A DNA stretch of 46,941 bases from Chloroflexota bacterium. Its GTDB lineage: Bacteria; Chloroflexota; Anaerolineae; Anaerolineales; UBA11858. The notes under the pieces were generated by a model, which saw only the letters and a program-made list of their open reading frames with translations, did no database searches and had not been told where the DNA came from. Made by a program: the position numbers and the translations under genes. Location of the stretch: assembly GCA_030608465.1 (NCBI GenBank), contig JAUWEC010000003.1:1-46941 (forward strand), read 5' to 3'. Positions 16,973 through 26,468 of the stretch are shown piece after piece (within the stretch, counting starts at the first letter, position 1; each line of letters opens with the position of its first letter).

Positions 16973-18198
16973 CGTTTTTTCTTTCCTTCCAATGCCTTTA
17001 ATAGGTCGTCGGCTTCTTCAGGAGAGATTTTTTTCTCTTGAAGCATTTCCAGGATCATCAAGCGTTCGCTATCTGACACTGACTTTTTATCAATTTGTGA
17101 TGCAAAGAATTGATCCAGATCAAAATCCCTGGTTTTCCTTTTCATTTTTTGTGCTTTCCGTTGGGCTTTGGCGATACTCTTTTCTACCTTTGCCTGGGCT
17201 TTTACTGCCGCCAACTCTGCCTTTTGGACTGCCAGACGACTGCCTTCCTCGATTTGAATTTTGATCTGCTGCAGGTTCTCTTCAGATAAACCGGCTGATT
17301 CCATTGAATCAGACAGGCCAGATAAGGATTCCCTCAGATCAGCTTCAAAATGACGGAGATGGTTTTTTATTTGCTCAGCAGTCTGTGCTGAAAAATCAAC
17401 TGCAATATTTTCGAATTGTTCCGCGTTTATCTGGAGTGGCGATAACCAGCTGAAATTGTCGCTTGTTATAAATACGCTTCCACCTGCGGAAAGCATGATC
17501 GATGGACCTCCCTCACCGAGCTGTTTGGTGAAGTTCTTGTCGTTTACCTTTTCATCGATGCTGCCCAGTTTCACGGTTATATCTTTTTTTCCGCTCTCAA
17601 TTGAAAGCTCAGCATTACTGTCCTCTGGTACGGCAATAGATATATCGCCGCCAGCTGTGATACTGTATGCCTGCCAGGGAACCGGAGAAAAATTGACCTG
17701 GCCGTCTCCTCCTGCCAGAGCTTCAATACCGCCGGCCACTTTTTCGATCTGGATGTCTTTTCCGACCTGTTGAAGGGACAGCTGTCCTTTTACATTGTTG
17801 ATTAGACAGTCCTTACCCACATTTTCTATCACTAAATCTCCCTGGATGCGTTTCGCAAACAGATCACCGCCGACAGATTTTACATTTGATGGGCTGACAT
17901 CACTGAGTATGAGATCACCACCCACTGAGGAAATCTGAATCGGACTGCCGATTCCCTTAATCACCGCATCCTTGCCAACGGACTCGATAGTGACTGGCAA
18001 GTGATGGGGTAGATGGACAATGCCGTCATTTGGAAAGGTAATCTCAATCCGGTCTTTTTCTTTGCTGAATGAATCCTGCTTTGAAGGATCTTTGATCCGA
18101 ATCTCATCACGGTTCCAACCCGTCAGGTACAGGCTGCCTCCGGTGCTGATAATCACCAGCTGGGAGATATCATCAATAGGGATTGTATGTTGTGCCAT
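16969..18198 (-). CDS. DUF4097/YvlB-like beta-repeat protein with C-terminal SHOCT-like motif
   Basis: Repeated VGKD/VGGDL-type beta motifs; C-terminus RLMILEMLQEKKISPEEADDLLKALEGKKKR. Confidence 0.72.
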   Translation of the reverse strand: MAQHTIPIDDISQLVIISTGGSLYLTGWNRDEIRIKDPSKQDSFSKEKDRIEITFPNDGIVHLPHHLPVTIESVGKDAVIKGIGSPIQISSVGGDLILSDVSPSNVKSVGGDLFAKRIQGDLVIENVGKDCLINNVKGQLSLQQVGKDIQIEKVAGGIEALAGGDGQVNFSPVPWQAYSITAGGDISIAVPEDSNAELSIESGKKDITVKLGSIDEKVNDKNFTKQLGEGGPSIMLSAGGSVFITSDNFSWLSPLQINAEQFENIAVDFSAQTAEQIKNHLRHFEADLRESLSGLSDSMESAGLSEENLQQIKIQIEEGSRLAVQKAELAAVKAQAKVEKSIAKAQRKAQKMKRKTRDFDLDQFFASQIDKKSVSDSERLMILEMLQEKKISPEEADDLLKALEGKKKR

Positions 18199-18203
18199 AG
18201 TCC

Positions 18204-18590
18204 TTATTTCTCCTCGTCTTTCAGCTGTTTGATGGCATCCTCATAACTAATTTTCCCGTCATCCAGGTCGTTCAGAATGCTCTGCCGTTCTTTTTCAGAT
18301 AACTCGGGAATTTCCTCTTGACCACCGGGTTCGTATCCAAGCGCCCGGATGACGTCATGCAGCAGCTTGCGAATTGTGGGGTAGGAATACCCAAGTTCCT
18401 TTTCCATATGGGTGATTTTGCCTTCCAACCTGACGAAAGTTTCTACAAAATCCATTTGTTCTGGAGTTAGCTGCGAGAAAGTGCGGGAAGTAAAACGGCC
18501 TTCAATGGTTGTATTGCAATCAAGGCAATTAATCTGGGTTACAATAACTTCTCCACCACAGATGGGGCATTGTGAGGGTAATGCATGCAT
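18204..18590 (-). CDS. DUF2089 domain-containing protein
   Basis: CPICGGEVIVTQINCLDCNTTIEGRF...EQMDFVETFVRLEGKITHMEKELGYSYPTIRKLLHDVIRALGY. Confidence 0.88.
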   Translation of the reverse strand: MHALPSQCPICGGEVIVTQINCLDCNTTIEGRFTSRTFSQLTPEQMDFVETFVRLEGKITHMEKELGYSYPTIRKLLHDVIRALGYEPGGQEEIPELSEKERQSILNDLDDGKISYEDAIKQLKDEEK

Positions 18591-18622
18591 GATCGGATCT
18601 CCTTTTTCGGAATAAAAAAATT

Positions 18623-18814
18623 CTATTGGGCTGTTTGATAACGGTTGATAATTTGTTGACCAGACTCAATTAATAATCTGCCAATCGTGATGAATATTAT
18701 GGCAGTCCATGGATCTGGTTTTTCCAGCAATTTCACCAGCCGGGAATAAGCTGCCTGTCTGTGAAGCTCCGTTTCATTGGTTTTAAACTCGTGTAAAGTT
18801 ACTGTAAACATCAC
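18623..18814 (-). CDS. small hypothetical protein (63 aa)
   Basis: Short ORF in operon position between promoter and DUF2089 gene. Confidence 0.45.
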   Translation of the reverse strand: MMFTVTLHEFKTNETELHRQAAYSRLVKLLEKPDPWTAIIFITIGRLLIESGQQIINRYQTAQ

Positions 18815-18847
18815 TGCCTCCCGTGGGGGATTATGAACAATACTTAC

Positions 18848-18875
18848 AGTATATCAAAATAATTCAGTTTGTCAA
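18848..18875 (-). promoter_or_regulatory. sigma70-type promoter for the DUF2089/DUF4097 operon
   Basis: Minus strand TTGACA (18875-18870), 16-bp spacer, TATACT (18853-18848). Confidence 0.7.
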
Positions 18876-19025
18876 GAGAAAAAATAAGAAATATTGAACA
18901 ACTTATTAATATTATTGAATTGTCTTGATATGCTTAGCTTCTAAGCAGGTCAAAATGAGAAAAATTCCCTTTAAAGAACCAGCGTACTTTTTTTATTTCT
19001 TTGAGTCGAAATAGAAAAAACAACC

Positions 19026-20522
19026 CTAGGGAGTGATCTTCCGTGCGCTGAGCAGACTTTTTTCTTCTGCTTTCCCGCTGGCAATAACGGTCTCGGTAAA
19101 TCGGGTCAGGGTGCCCAAATATTCTGCTGCTCCATCATGAGCAATCCACCCGTCCAAATTGAAGGGTATAGTGCCTGAAGCGGGAATCCATTCCCCGTTG
19201 TACTTGCGGGCAATATGAATGTGAGAGCCGGTGCTTTCACCACCTTCGCAGGAAGGATGGCCGAGGAGATCTCCTGCTTCAACCGATGCTCCTTTTCGGG
19301 CTTTATCCTGGGTTCCTAGGTGGAGATATAAAATCACCCATCCAGTGAGTGTATCTCCATCGCCATCTAGGTCCAGCTCAATCAGGCCAGTATCTGATCT
19401 GGCAATAATCCCGGGTGCAACTGCTACAGCCCATTCACTGGTTATTTCACAACCGCCTGTTTCACTCGGAGGGGCAAAATCCAGCGCAGCCCAGGGATCT
19501 CCCTGCCCCCAACCGGTATGGGGACCTCCCGTGAAAGCCCAGGTCTTTCCACTTTCGAATGGAAGCCGCAGAGTCGGCTGTCTTAAACTTCCAGGAATAT
19601 GAGGCTCGCAATTCCAGGGATCCTCAAAATATGACTGATATATTTTCAGGAATCCATCCGGGCTGATTGTGTAGTCATATAATGCTTTAGGTTCCAGCTG
19701 GGAGAAGTAATACTGTAGGGCAACCGTCGCCGCATTTTGCCAGGGATCCGGATGCTCAATGGTTTGATCAAGGTACTCCAGTGTATCCAGATGGTTGACC
19801 AACCATCCGTAATATCCTTGGTTCAGAGAATTTGCAGCCCAAACTAACTGGATATATAAACCATGATAACCGGTTTTAACATAACCTAAAGGGTAATCCT
19901 CTAAATCATCAGGGGGTATGGGATTGCTTAACGCGCCGGTTTGATATTCCAATAAAGTCAGCAGCACTCGGGGACTGATGCTGAAACTTGTAGAAACATA
20001 GGAGACGATCTCTGCCCCACTGCGTTGCTGTTCAGCGGTATACTGTTGGTGATTTTTTAACCAACCGGGTTGAGACTCTACAAATTCTGTTACGTTGAAT
20101 CCAATTTGGGCAGGTCCATTAATAAAGGCGCAGTTAGGGAGGATTTGAAACTGAGATCCCCAGAGCGCTTCATAATAGATTGGGATCTGCATGGGCAAAC
20201 CTGGCGGGAGGGTTGTTGCTCCTTCTGGGATGATCGAATTTTCTGCCAGGATTTCCTCTACCGTTGTGTTAAACCTGAAAGCAAGATTAGATAATGTATC
20301 ACCGGATTGGGCGGTATAGTCCACTAATTCTCCGGGTGAATAAACTGGACGCTCTGACACCGGCCTGGGAGAGATGGTTGGGGTTGGCGTTATCGTGGGG
20401 AACTGAGTAGTAACCGGGTCCGGTATTTGCGGCAAGCAGGCGGAAAGCAGAAAAGCCAGGATCCAAAAACACTGAATCAGAAGTTTGGCTTGATTTCGAA
20501 TAAAATCTTGGAAGCGGGACAT
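19026..20522 (-). CDS. LysM + M23 family metallopeptidase lipoprotein (paralog 1)
   Basis: Lipobox LLSAC; LysM YTAQSGDTLSNLAFRFNTTVEEILAEN; M23 GGPHTGWGQGDPWAALDFA and HIHIARKYNGEW. Confidence 0.9.
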   Translation of the reverse strand: MSRFQDFIRNQAKLLIQCFWILAFLLSACLPQIPDPVTTQFPTITPTPTISPRPVSERPVYSPGELVDYTAQSGDTLSNLAFRFNTTVEEILAENSIIPEGATTLPPGLPMQIPIYYEALWGSQFQILPNCAFINGPAQIGFNVTEFVESQPGWLKNHQQYTAEQQRSGAEIVSYVSTSFSISPRVLLTLLEYQTGALSNPIPPDDLEDYPLGYVKTGYHGLYIQLVWAANSLNQGYYGWLVNHLDTLEYLDQTIEHPDPWQNAATVALQYYFSQLEPKALYDYTISPDGFLKIYQSYFEDPWNCEPHIPGSLRQPTLRLPFESGKTWAFTGGPHTGWGQGDPWAALDFAPPSETGGCEITSEWAVAVAPGIIARSDTGLIELDLDGDGDTLTGWVILYLHLGTQDKARKGASVEAGDLLGHPSCEGGESTGSHIHIARKYNGEWIPASGTIPFNLDGWIAHDGAAEYLGTLTRFTETVIASGKAEEKSLLSARKITP

Positions 20523-20534
20523 AGGTTTTCTATT

Positions 20535-22112
20535 TTACCGCTTAATTTGGCTTCCTGGAGCACTGTAAGGGCTGGCAGTGACGATACCTTCACCGGGTTT
20601 AGTGAGGCTTCCTTTATAAGCTGAAACACCATTATGCACTGTCCATCCACTTAAAAGAAAAGGAATCGGACCATCGGCTGTCATCCATTCCCCATTGTAT
20701 TTCCGCGCCATGTGGACATGGGTGCCGGTTGAAATACCACCTTCACAGGAAGGATGCCCCAGTTTGTCTCCGGAATTGACCTCATCACCCGCGTTTACAA
20801 GCCGTCCAGTAGTAGCTATATGGAGGTATAACAACACCCAGCCGGAATGCTCATTATTGTTGTAATCCAAGTTGATGGTCACTATGCCATCTTCTGCCCT
20901 GACGACCAATCCTGGCGCGGATGCTGTTACATAGGCGTAGGATTGTGAACACTCGCCTTTAAATCCAGAAGGGGCAAAATCAATTGCAGACCAGGAACCT
21001 TCCCGTTCCCAGGCCCCATGGGGGCCCCCGGTATAGTTCCAAACAGTACCCAGGGTGAAAGGCAGTTGAAGATTGGGCTGGACCAGATTGTGGGAAAAAA
21101 GGGGTTCATACTGCGTTCGATTTTCTGAGGAACCAAACATTTCTGCATAAGTTGTGATAAAGCCAGTATCATTATCCAGCGCCTGGATCCATTCATCACT
21201 TTCATGAATCTGTGAGAAAAAATACTGGAGGGCTACAGTTCCGGCGTTCAGGCTGGGCTCAATCCGGGCTGTTACATCACTAGAGGGGTTTTGGGAATTC
21301 CTAATTACAATCTCAGTCAATCGTCCTTCCCGCCAACCATAATAGCCTATCGAGAGCTGGTTGACCGCCCACCGAAGTTGATGTACGAGACCATCGTCAT
21401 CGTAATCTATGTGCCCCAGGGGATATTTCAGCTGGGCAAGGTTTTGAGGTTGACCAAATACCCAATGACTCTGGTATTCCAACAGGGCAAGCAGCAGAAA
21501 AGGATTGATGGAATTGTTTTGCGCAATCTGTTTAACAATCTCTCCCCCGCTGGTTAAGGTCGTGTGTTCATATTCTCGTGGTTTACTTAAATAGCCCCCG
21601 GCCTGTTCCACAAAACTGACCACATCAGAAGGAAAATCGGAATCCGTGATTGCTCGGGAATAAACAAATTCGCTATCTGGCAGCAGATGTACATCAGAGG
21701 TCGTATTGATTAATACCTGAGGAATAATCAGTAGGGTTCCCGGGTTGATAAAGGAAGTTTCAGGCAAAGTTACATTGGATTTGATTTGATCTTTCCCCAC
21801 GCCAAAATGGGTGGCAACAACAGCCATTGTGTCACCGGCTTGGGCATGGTAAACAATGGGTTCCCGCTCGACATTGGGCGTAGGCACTAATGTTTCTGTA
21901 GGTGGAATGAATACAGTTGGGGTCGGATAAAATTCAGCTGTGGGAGTTGCTGAATATATAAGGTCAGGTACTTGAGTTGGAGGCGGATCCGGGTTGGGTG
22001 TCACTGGCGTTGGGGTGTACCCCACGGGAGGGATAAAAACGGGAGGGTTTATTTGATATAAATTGCATCCCGTCAAGGAGAGCATGAGTAATAAAATGAT
22101 AATTCGTTTCAC
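20535..22112 (-). CDS. LysM + M23 family metallopeptidase lipoprotein (paralog 2)
   Basis: Lipobox LTGC; LysM YHAQAGDTMAVVATHFGVGKDQI; M23 GGPHGAWEREGSWSAIDFA and HVHMARKYNGEW. Confidence 0.9.
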   Translation of the reverse strand: MKRIIILLLMLSLTGCNLYQINPPVFIPPVGYTPTPVTPNPDPPPTQVPDLIYSATPTAEFYPTPTVFIPPTETLVPTPNVEREPIVYHAQAGDTMAVVATHFGVGKDQIKSNVTLPETSFINPGTLLIIPQVLINTTSDVHLLPDSEFVYSRAITDSDFPSDVVSFVEQAGGYLSKPREYEHTTLTSGGEIVKQIAQNNSINPFLLLALLEYQSHWVFGQPQNLAQLKYPLGHIDYDDDGLVHQLRWAVNQLSIGYYGWREGRLTEIVIRNSQNPSSDVTARIEPSLNAGTVALQYFFSQIHESDEWIQALDNDTGFITTYAEMFGSSENRTQYEPLFSHNLVQPNLQLPFTLGTVWNYTGGPHGAWEREGSWSAIDFAPSGFKGECSQSYAYVTASAPGLVVRAEDGIVTINLDYNNNEHSGWVLLYLHIATTGRLVNAGDEVNSGDKLGHPSCEGGISTGTHVHMARKYNGEWMTADGPIPFLLSGWTVHNGVSAYKGSLTKPGEGIVTASPYSAPGSQIKR

Positions 22113-22118
22113 TGGTTT

Positions 22119-23624
22119 TTACCGTTGAATGTGATTGTAATCAGTATTGGTATCTTCAGCCCGAATCACTTGTTCACCGCGAGTCATTATGCCCTGATAA
22201 GCAAATCCCAAACCTTGGGAAACCCAGCCGTCCATGATAAAAGAGATATCCTGATCAGCGGGAATCCATTCTCCATTATACCGTCGGGCAATGTGAAGGT
22301 GAGTTCCGGTAGAGATTCCTCCTTCACAGGACGGATGTCCAATTCGGTCTCCCGCCTTTATACGGGATCCAGTCTTAACCCGGTCTCGGGTTTCAATATG
22401 CATATACAGGATAGACCACCCGGTCTGACTGTATGGATCTCCATCCAGACTTTGGACAACGGCACCGTGATCAGACCGGACGATTATGCCATCTGCTACC
22501 GCAACTACCCATGCATTGCTGCTACTGCAGCCTACATCACCGGGAATTGGTGCAAAATCAAGTGCCGCCCAGGCAGAACCGGTATCCCATCCGCCGTGGG
22601 GTCCTCCGGAGAATAACCAAGTTACACCGTCTTCGAATGGCAGCTGAAGCTGGGGTTGGGTTAGACCTTCGGGTACAAGGGGAGAAAATGTGTAATCAAA
22701 GGGATAGCCGAACAGGCTAGAATAGGTAGAAAAGAAGCCTTCCTCTGATACGGCAGATAACCAATTCTTGTAAGGGAGGAGCCGCGAAAACAAATGCTGC
22801 ACGCCTGCTGATCCGGCATTGATGGTCGCGTTTATGGGAACGTTAATCCCATCAGTCATTGTCCAGGTACCGATTCCTCTAACTTTCCAGAGGTAGTAAC
22901 CCCGATTCAGTTCGTCCGCTGCCCAGGCTAACTGTCGGTACAACCCCTCATATCCTGCTTCTTTATGATTTAGCGGGTAGGGATTGTCTTTATCGCTCCG
23001 CGTTGTTACCCACTGACTTTGATATTCGATCAGGGCAATCAGAAGGCGGGGATTTATGGAATAATCTTCGGAGATACGCTGGACAATTTCAGATCCAGTC
23101 TGAGATTCACCGTTTACTTCTTCCTGATAATCTTTTAAATACCCCGACTGGTTATTGATATATGAAACTGTATGAAAACGGACTGTATAAGGACTATGAA
23201 CTAATTCAGAGTCAGGTATTAATTTAAAACCAGGCCCCGTATCCTTTATATCAGGTGCAGGCAGCAGCAATGCCTGTCCGGTATAGATTAGACTGGGGTT
23301 GGCAATCTCGTTTGCGTCAATAATTTGTTGAGGGAGCAAATTATTCTGGTAAGCGATGGACTTTAATGTATCTCCCCACTGAACAATATAGGTAATATCT
23401 TCTGTGCGCAACGGTGGAAGTAGTTTAGGAGCGCTTGGCGTAGGGGTATAAATCGGCTGATCTGGAATTCTGGTTGGAGGTATGTAAGGATCCGCGGTGG
23501 CTTCTGGTTCAGAATCTGATTTCACTTTGGAAAAATTTATGTAGGGTGCTGTATGCGCCTGCTTGGTGCAGGCACTGACCATTAAAACCAATAAACTGAG
23601 GAAGAATCGCCTTGAAGTAGCCAT
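22119..23624 (-). CDS. LysM + M23 family metallopeptidase lipoprotein (paralog 3)
   Basis: Lipobox VSAC; LysM YIVQWGDTLKSIAYQNNLLPQQI; M23 GGPHGGWDTGSAWAALDFA and HLHIARRYNGEW. Confidence 0.9.
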   Translation of the reverse strand: MATSRRFFLSLLVLMVSACTKQAHTAPYINFSKVKSDSEPEATADPYIPPTRIPDQPIYTPTPSAPKLLPPLRTEDITYIVQWGDTLKSIAYQNNLLPQQIIDANEIANPSLIYTGQALLLPAPDIKDTGPGFKLIPDSELVHSPYTVRFHTVSYINNQSGYLKDYQEEVNGESQTGSEIVQRISEDYSINPRLLIALIEYQSQWVTTRSDKDNPYPLNHKEAGYEGLYRQLAWAADELNRGYYLWKVRGIGTWTMTDGINVPINATINAGSAGVQHLFSRLLPYKNWLSAVSEEGFFSTYSSLFGYPFDYTFSPLVPEGLTQPQLQLPFEDGVTWLFSGGPHGGWDTGSAWAALDFAPIPGDVGCSSSNAWVVAVADGIIVRSDHGAVVQSLDGDPYSQTGWSILYMHIETRDRVKTGSRIKAGDRIGHPSCEGGISTGTHLHIARRYNGEWIPADQDISFIMDGWVSQGLGFAYQGIMTRGEQVIRAEDTNTDYNHIQR

Positions 23625-23914
23625 ATCACTGGGTACATTTTACCTTTAAGTGAGGTTTTGCCAGTCTAAAAACCAGCTGCTGAGTTAAGGTTGCAAGAAC
23701 AATGCCATTCAGAGCAGCCTACGATCATGCTCATTGGATAATAGAAGATTATGATATTATGTCGGATTGAAGTTAATAATATTTTTGATTGATAACAATA
23801 ATCGTTTGATATTTTCAAATATACTTTACTGGAAACAAGGTTTCGCTTATGATTAGGAAAATTACTGTGATTAGTTACGGTAAATTAAATATGCCTGGGA
23901 GGAACCAGCCATAA

Positions 23915-24643
23915 ATGAAAGTATTAATCATATCTGACATACATGGGAATCGCACAGCTCTGGAAGCTGTACTGGAAGACGCTGGTGCGGTAGATGCTGT
24001 TTGGTGTTTGGGCGATATCATCGGTTATGGTCCCGACCCGAATGATTGTGTATCGATTGTCCGGGATCTTCCTAATTTGATCTGCTTGCGGGGGAATCAT
24101 GATAGTGCGGTGATTGGTCTAACTGAAAATGTTAAATTTAACTACTCAGCCCAAAAAGTGCTGGCGTGGACAGACGAACAACTCAATCCGGTTCACCGGC
24201 AATATTTACAGAGTCTTTCTCCGCAGGCTGAAGTTGATGATGTAACGCTGGTTCACGGAAGCCCCCGGGACCCAATTTGGGAATACATCATGGATGTCTA
24301 CACTGCAACAGCAAATTTCGATTATTTTAAAACACCTTATTGTTTTGTAGGACATTCTCATCTTCCCGTAATGTACTATATGAAGAATGGGAAAGAACTG
24401 GCATCCGTAAACTTTGTTTATCCAGGGGATAAAACCCTGCTCCCTGAAAACACCATAGTGAATCCCGGATCAGTTGGACAGCCAAGGGATCATGATCCCC
24501 GGGCAGCTTACACAATCTATGATACCGAGGAAAAGACTTGGGCGCAGCATCGGGTTACGTATGATGTTGCAGATGTCCAGCAAAGGATGACATTGGCTGG
24601 ATTGCCAACTGAATACATTCAACGGTTGGATTTGGGATGGTAG
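23915..24643 (+). CDS. metallophosphoesterase family protein
   Basis: MKVLIISDIHGNRTAL, LGDIIGYGPDPNDC, LRGNHD, VHGSP, GHSHLP motifs. Confidence 0.95.
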   Translation: MKVLIISDIHGNRTALEAVLEDAGAVDAVWCLGDIIGYGPDPNDCVSIVRDLPNLICLRGNHDSAVIGLTENVKFNYSAQKVLAWTDEQLNPVHRQYLQSLSPQAEVDDVTLVHGSPRDPIWEYIMDVYTATANFDYFKTPYCFVGHSHLPVMYYMKNGKELASVNFVYPGDKTLLPENTIVNPGSVGQPRDHDPRAAYTIYDTEEKTWAQHRVTYDVADVQQRMTLAGLPTEYIQRLDLGW

Positions 24644-24708
24644 GGAACTTTTCTAACAGATTTAGCGTCTTAAGGGTGAAAAGTACACCTAAGAAAGGAG
24701 ATATGCTC

Positions 24709-25662
24709 ATGAGGAAACAATTAATTTTCTTGTCCGTTCTGGCCATTCTCTTATCTTCCTGTGCTGTGGGCAGTGCCGGATATGACTCCGAAGTTTTACT
24801 GGAAAGTGGAGCTCCCATGGCCAAGGGGATGGAATATACTGGTGACTCCTATTATGGTGAGGCTGAAAATTCAATCACCTCAGCATCCTACCAGGACCAG
24901 GGGATCCGAACTCAAGCAACCCAAGCCAGAATGGTAATTAAGAATGCATCCCTGTCAATTGTTGTTGAAGATCCGGGAGCAACTCTTGATGCCATCAGCG
25001 ATCTCGCTGCTGATTTGGGAGGATTTGTAGTAACCTCCAATCTGTACCGGATACAGGTAGATGGTGGTCTGGAAGTTCCCCAGGCCAATATAACAATCCG
25101 AGTACCTGCTGAGAAATTGGATCAGGCTTTAGCTGATATAAAATCAGGTGCAGGTCAGATTCTGAATGAAAACATCTCGGGGCAGGATGTAACTCAGGAA
25201 TATACTGATTTGGAATCCAGGTTGAGAAATCTAGAGAATGCGGAACAGCAGCTAACCAAGATCATGGAACAAGCCTATGAGACAGAGGATGTGTTAAGCG
25301 TCTACAACCGCTTGGTTGAGGTACAGGAACAAATAGAATTGATTAAAGGACAAATGCAATATTATGAGCAGTCTGCCTCTTTGTCCGCTATATCTGTAAA
25401 TATCCAGGCAAATGAGGCAGTACAGCCTCTCAAAATTGGGAATTGGCAGCCAGTTGGTGTAGCGAAACGAGCGATACAGGCTCTTATCAATACCCTGGAA
25501 TTTATTGCCAACCTTTTGATCTGGATTGTATTGTACATCCTCCCGGTTGTGCTAGTCCTGTATTTTCCTGTCCGCTGGATTTGGAAAGGACTGAAACGGT
25601 TATTTACCCGGAGGAAAAAGAAAAAGAATCAGGACAAAACTTCTGGAGAAAAGGAAAAATAG
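24709..25662 (+). CDS. DUF4349 domain-containing lipoprotein
   Basis: Lipobox LLSSC; coiled region ENISGQDVTQEYTDLESRLRNLENAEQQLTKIMEQA typical of DUF4349; C-terminal TM and Lys/Arg tail. Confidence 0.88.
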   Translation: MRKQLIFLSVLAILLSSCAVGSAGYDSEVLLESGAPMAKGMEYTGDSYYGEAENSITSASYQDQGIRTQATQARMVIKNASLSIVVEDPGATLDAISDLAADLGGFVVTSNLYRIQVDGGLEVPQANITIRVPAEKLDQALADIKSGAGQILNENISGQDVTQEYTDLESRLRNLENAEQQLTKIMEQAYETEDVLSVYNRLVEVQEQIELIKGQMQYYEQSASLSAISVNIQANEAVQPLKIGNWQPVGVAKRAIQALINTLEFIANLLIWIVLYILPVVLVLYFPVRWIWKGLKRLFTRRKKKKNQDKTSGEKEK

Positions 25663-25679
25663 TCTCTGAAAAGGCAATA

Positions 25680-25720
25680 AATAAAAGTCTGATTTCCGGA
25701 TTAGAAATCAGACTTTTATT
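25680..25720. terminator. terminator after DUF4349 gene
   Basis: AATAAAAGTCTGATTT ... AAATCAGACTTTTATT: 16-bp perfect stem. Confidence 0.75.
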
Positions 25721-25757
25721 ATTCCTACGCTAAAGAATCCTTTATAATTCACATCAG

Positions 25758-26468
25758 ATGGAAACCTTAAAGACGGAAACTCAGAACTTGATCGGGATAG
25801 CTCTCAGTTCTTACCAATTATCCCTCCTGGACCGGTATAGACAGGAGCTGGATGAATGGAATGACAGGTTTAATCTCACCGCGATTCATGAACCGGAAAA
25901 GATCCGGGTAAAGCATTTTTTAGATTCCTTTAGTCCCTATCTGGTCATCCAAAACACATCTATAAACCGGTTGATTGATATCGGTACCGGAGCGGGTTTT
26001 CCCGGTATTCCATTAAAGATACTGCTGCCAGATACTGAAGTGGTTCTAGTAGATTCTATAAATAAAAAAACCGAGTTTTGCCAGCATATCATAGACAGTT
26101 TGAATTTAAAGGGAATTCAGGTAATCCAGGAACGAGTAGAGCGCCTCGCCCGGGATGTGGAATTCAGGGAAAAATTTGATTGGGCAGTAGCAAGGGCGGT
26201 TGCCAAGCTTTCCACGCTCAGTGAGTACATGCTCCCGTTTGTTAAAATCGGCGGAAATATGCTGGCGATGAAAGGGGATCAAGGTCCGTCTGAAGCCCAA
26301 AAAGCCCACCAGGTAGTAGGGTTATTGGGGGGTGAATTAACCCAGATAAAAAAAGTAACGCTTCCGGGAGTAACTGAAGACAGGTTCTTAATTACGATAG
26401 TAAAGAAAGCTTCAACCCCCGAGAAGTATCCCCGGCGGGTGGGCGTGCCCAGTAAAAAACCTCTCTGA
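25758..26468 (+). CDS. rsmG: 16S rRNA (guanine527-N7)-methyltransferase
   Basis: EWNDRFNLTAI, KHFLDSF, DIGTGAGFPGIPLKI, VARAVAKLSTLSEY. Confidence 0.95.
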   Translation: METLKTETQNLIGIALSSYQLSLLDRYRQELDEWNDRFNLTAIHEPEKIRVKHFLDSFSPYLVIQNTSINRLIDIGTGAGFPGIPLKILLPDTEVVLVDSINKKTEFCQHIIDSLNLKGIQVIQERVERLARDVEFREKFDWAVARAVAKLSTLSEYMLPFVKIGGNMLAMKGDQGPSEAQKAHQVVGLLGGELTQIKKVTLPGVTEDRFLITIVKKASTPEKYPRRVGVPSKKPL

